Source of the DNA: Candidatus Kuenenia stuttgartensis
GTDB lineage: Bacteria > Planctomycetota > Planctomycetia > Planctomycetales > Planctomycetaceae
Assembly (NCBI GenBank): GCA_945904015.1
Contig: CAMDPK010000011.1
Location: forward strand, 1 to 64,000
DNA: 64,000 bases
Direction of reading: 5' to 3'
This document shows positions 61,932-64,000 of this stretch, piece by piece. Below the pieces are notes generated by a model. It had not been told where the DNA came from. It made no database searches and saw only the letters and a list, made by a program, of their open reading frames with translations. Position 1 is the first letter of the stretch. Each line of letters begins with the position of its first letter. A program made the position numbers and the translations under genes.

Positions 61932-62011
61932 GGCGAGCGGGGGACGTCAGTCCCCCGAGGCGCGGCCGAATCCGGATCGTGATCTCGGGGGATTGACATC
62001 CCCCGCTCGCC
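61932..62011. repeat. inverted repeat of two hairpins (GGCGAGCGGGGGA family)
   Basis: 28-base arms 61932-61959 and 61984-62011 are inverted copies with two mismatches. Each arm is itself a hairpin (CGGGGGA...TCCCCCG), so the unit resembles a BIME made of two REP-like palindromes in opposite orientation. Confidence 0.87.
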
Positions 62012-62031
62012 AGGGACACGTCACGTCGCAC

Positions 62032-62580
62032 TCAGAAGAACGCATCCCACGCCACAACGAGCACCATCACGACGCCGACGACCATCTTGCCGAGCACTCC
62101 CAGCGTGCGACCGATCGCGACTGCTTTGCCGACGGCGACGGCTTGTGACTCGCTGCGACCTTTCCAAGTTTCGCCGAGGTACGCGCCTAGGAATGCTCCA
62201 CCCGCGCCGCCCGCCAAAATGCCGAACAAGGTGCCGAAGACCGGTACGACCGAACCACCGCCGGCTCCGGAGATCGCGCCCGCGATTCCGCCCAGCAGCG
62301 CGAGCCAGACGGCGCGTCGACTGGCTCCCTGTTTTTTCGCAGCGACGGTCCCCACGGCGAGTTCCAACACTTCCCCGATGACCGCCAAGCTGAACACAAT
62401 GCCGACCGTCAGCCAGCCGACGTTGAAGCGTGTTTCTTCCGGCATCAGCCACGCGGCGATAGCAGTGAGCAACACCATCAGCCAGTTGCCGGGCAATTGC
62501 AGCACGGTCAGGAACCACGCGAACAAACTGCCCAGCACGAGCAAGATGGCTCCGACGAACGGAAGGATGTGCGGATTCAT
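62032..62580 (-). CDS. DUF456 family membrane protein
   Basis: 182 residues from ATG 62580 (MNPHILPFVGAILLVLGSL). Strongly hydrophobic, with Gly-rich helices typical of DUF456: LTVLQLPGNWLMVLLTAIAA, GEVLELAVGTVAAKKQGAS, GGIAGAISGAGGGSVVPVFG, GGAGGAFLGAYLGE. Function unknown. Its start codon overlaps the start of the divergent SxtJ gene. Confidence 0.88.
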   Translation of the reverse strand: MNPHILPFVGAILLVLGSLFAWFLTVLQLPGNWLMVLLTAIAAWLMPEETRFNVGWLTVGIVFSLAVIGEVLELAVGTVAAKKQGASRRAVWLALLGGIAGAISGAGGGSVVPVFGTLFGILAGGAGGAFLGAYLGETWKGRSESQAVAVGKAVAIGRTLGVLGKMVVGVVMVLVVAWDAFF

Positions 62581-62998
62581 GGCGGTGATCTCAATCAACT
62601 GGAAGCCGAGTTCGCGCGAGCTGCGCTGGTTTGCCGGCCTGTTGATCGTGTTCTTCGCGATTGCCGCCGGAATCTGGAAGCTCAAATCGGGACAAACGCA
62701 GGGACCGGCGATTTTGGTCGGTGTGACCTCGACCATCGGGTTGCTGGGGCTCGCGGCTCCGCAGGCGATCCGTTGGGTCTATGTCGGCTGGATGATCGCA
62801 GTCTTCCCGATTGGTTGGGTCATCTCACACCTCCTCTTGGCGGCGATCTTCTTCGGGGTCATTATGCCCATCGGTTTGATCCTGCGAGTGCTCGGCCGTG
62901 ACCCGATGCGGAAGTCGTTCGACCGGTCGGCTTCGACGTATTGGATTGCTCGGCCAACCGAGCCGACCGATTCGCAACGCTACTTCCGACAGTTTTGA
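62579..62998 (+). CDS. SxtJ-like membrane protein
   Basis: 139 residues from ATG 62579 (MAVISINWKPSSRELRWFAG). Family features are the N-terminal WKPSSRELRWFA, two or three membrane helices and the C-terminal GRDPMRKSFDRSASTYW. SxtJ proteins commonly accompany a DUF5989 protein and a carbamoyltransferase; the DUF5989 gene follows here, but no carbamoyltransferase was seen. GTG 62585 is an alternative start. The stop TGA is part of the ribosome-binding region of the next gene. Confidence 0.85.
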   Translation: MAVISINWKPSSRELRWFAGLLIVFFAIAAGIWKLKSGQTQGPAILVGVTSTIGLLGLAAPQAIRWVYVGWMIAVFPIGWVISHLLLAAIFFGVIMPIGLILRVLGRDPMRKSFDRSASTYWIARPTEPTDSQRYFRQF

Positions 62999-63006
62999 GG
63001 CAGCAC

Positions 63007-63225
63007 ATGGCTGACAATTCTCAACCTCCGACTAACACGCCGCCGAGCGACTTCGAGCGCCAAGCCGAAGAGGCCACGCCGGGACTGATCGCCGAGTTCA
63101 TCGACTTCCTGAAGACCAGCAAGAAGTGGTGGCTGACACCGATCCTCGTCGTGCTGTTGTTGATCGGAGTGTTGATCATCCTGAGCGGCACCGCGGCAGC
63201 CCCGTTCATCTACACGCTGTTTTGA
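63007..63225 (+). CDS. DUF5989 family small membrane protein
   Basis: 72 residues (MADNSQPPTNTPPSDFERQA). A polar N-terminus is followed by GLIAEFIDFLKTSKKWWLTP and one membrane helix (ILVVLLLIGVLIILSG), ending PFIYTLF, the typical DUF5989 C-terminus. GAGG overlaps the sxtJ stop and supplies a ribosome-binding site, so the two are translationally close. Function unknown. Confidence 0.88.
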   Translation: MADNSQPPTNTPPSDFERQAEEATPGLIAEFIDFLKTSKKWWLTPILVVLLLIGVLIILSGTAAAPFIYTLF

Positions 63226-63244
63226 GAGGTGGGTCGTCGTAGCC

Positions 63245-63343
63245 GTAGGGTGGGACCAGCGGCGCTTCGACGCGCCGGCCCACCACAAAACGACGGAATG
63301 AAGTTGGTGGGCCGTCGCTCGAAGCGAGCTTGTCCCACCCTAC
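63245..63343. repeat. GTAG-footed large inverted repeat
   Basis: Arms of about 40 bases (63245-63285 and 63305-63343), GTAGGGTGGGA...TCCCACCCTAC, imperfect inside. The right foot CTAC contains, on the minus strand, the TAG stop of the gene ending at 63340. Confidence 0.85.
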
Positions 63344-64000
63344 TTTTCCGGCAACTTGGCACCCTTGTCTAAGTGCTCGGGGATGCCGAGAAGTTTTGGG
63401 TCGGTGGTGTTGTCGCTGGTGATCTCCGGAATGGGATTGGTGTCGAGCCACTCTGCCAGCGTGATCTTGCCATCGATGGGATATTGGAAATTGCCGGGGA
63501 CGAGAATCGGGCCAAGCCACAATTCCGAATTCTCTTGCAGGGTTCGTTCGCGAATTCGCAGCGCGAAGACGATGCCGTACTGCGCCAGACCTTGAACCGC
63601 CTCTGCCGACCGCTTCGCGCCCGTGTCAACGTAAATGATGTCATTGAGGGCGATGTCCGACTGCCCGGTGAAGTCTGCGAGTCGATACTTCGCCGACCAA
63701 CGATCACCCGTTTGCAACACTTCCAACTTGACCGGCTCGTCGGTCGGAAATGGCTCCGTGCGATCGCTCGTGCGGCGAGTGAGCAGCACGTCCTGCATCA
63801 TCTGATCGGTGAACAGCGAGGGTGTCGCTTTCAGCGCGCGTTCGATTTCCAGCCGCACGAAAAGTTGCGAACCGGTGATTTTTTGGCCCAGTGCCAACGG
63901 CTGATTGGTCTCATCGATCAACGTGAGCCGCATCGTCGCCGTCCGATAGTACCCGCCGTTGAAAAGTTTCTCGCTGCGTTCGTCGTTGCCGCGATAGTAC
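63340..64000 (-). CDS. hypothetical protein, 5' end beyond the window
   Basis: The frame is open from the stop at 63340 to the window edge. Upstream of an internal ATG at 63933 it continues as YYRGNDERSEKLFNGGYYRT, which looks coding, so the true start lies beyond 64000. At least 220 residues are visible: a beta-rich protein (MRLTLIDETNQPLALGQKIT, LFVRLEIERALKATPSLF, LWLGPILVPGNFQYPIDGKI) with a conserved-looking end (PKLLGIPEHLDKGAKLP). No family recognised. YYRGNDERSEKLFNGGYYRTATMRL suggests a repeated strand pattern of a planctomycetal surface or periplasmic protein. Confidence 0.7.
   Translation of the reverse strand, partial: YYRGNDERSEKLFNGGYYRTATMRLTLIDETNQPLALGQKITGSQLFVRLEIERALKATPSLFTDQMMQDVLLTRRTSDRTEPFPTDEPVKLEVLQTGDRWSAKYRLADFTGQSDIALNDIIYVDTGAKRSAEAVQGLAQYGIVFALRIRERTLQENSELWLGPILVPGNFQYPIDGKITLAEWLDTNPIPEITSDNTTDPKLLGIPEHLDKGAKLPEK

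Overview
The window looks like a chromosomal segment from a member of the Planctomycetota. The evidence is gene content: a DUF1559 prepilin-like protein with a companion lipoprotein, a two-domain DUF1080 (3-keto-disaccharide hydrolase) protein, a giant exported protein with an N-terminal LEPR motif, and several hypothetical secreted proteins of planctomycetal style. No rRNA, tRNA, CRISPR array or complete insertion sequence was seen.

Layout. 0-5.8 kb (minus strand) is the replication locus dnaA-dnaN-dciA(DUF721)-gyrB. 6-11 kb (plus) carries a PfkB kinase, the DUF1080 protein, a cysteine desulfurase and a polytopic glycosyltransferase-like protein. 11.2-15.8 kb (minus) carries a lipoprotein, a DUF1559 protein, glgC and a Ser/Thr kinase placed just before glgC. 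16-20.7 kb (minus) is a nitrate-type ABC importer (nrtA, nrtB and two ATPases) headed by a small unknown gene. Divergent from it, 21.1-23.5 kb (plus) holds a histidine kinase, a chlorite dismutase of the short dimeric lineage and a FixJ-type regulator. 23.6-25.4 kb (minus) has purM and an ABC-2 permease. A single 8,184-codon gene fills 25.7-50.2 kb (minus) and encodes a modular calcium-binding/adhesin-like protein with a metzincin-type protease motif. 50.6-64 kb is housekeeping and hypothetical genes: class IV aminotransferase, YggS, a FadB/FadJ-like fusion, NfeD-FloA plus partner, DUF456, SxtJ and DUF5989.

The most distinctive feature is a dense population of 45-160 bp palindromic elements in several unrelated sequence families, in most intergenic gaps. 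Many have GTAG...CTAC feet, as in REP elements moved by RAYT transposases, and at least five supply or overlap the TAG stop of the neighbouring gene. Two lie in frame inside conserved genes: one adds about 26 residues to the AAA+ domain of DnaA and one about 20 residues to YggS. Others extend the C-termini of both nitrate-type ABC ATPases.

The nitrate importer next to a kinase-chlorite dismutase-regulator operon suggests a linked function. A plausible model is protection against chlorite made when chlorate enters the nitrate pathway, or heme-based N-oxide/Cl-oxide sensing. Cld catalytic His122 and Arg135 are both present. Start codons below were chosen by homology and local ribosome-binding sites, and often lie well inside the longest open frame.
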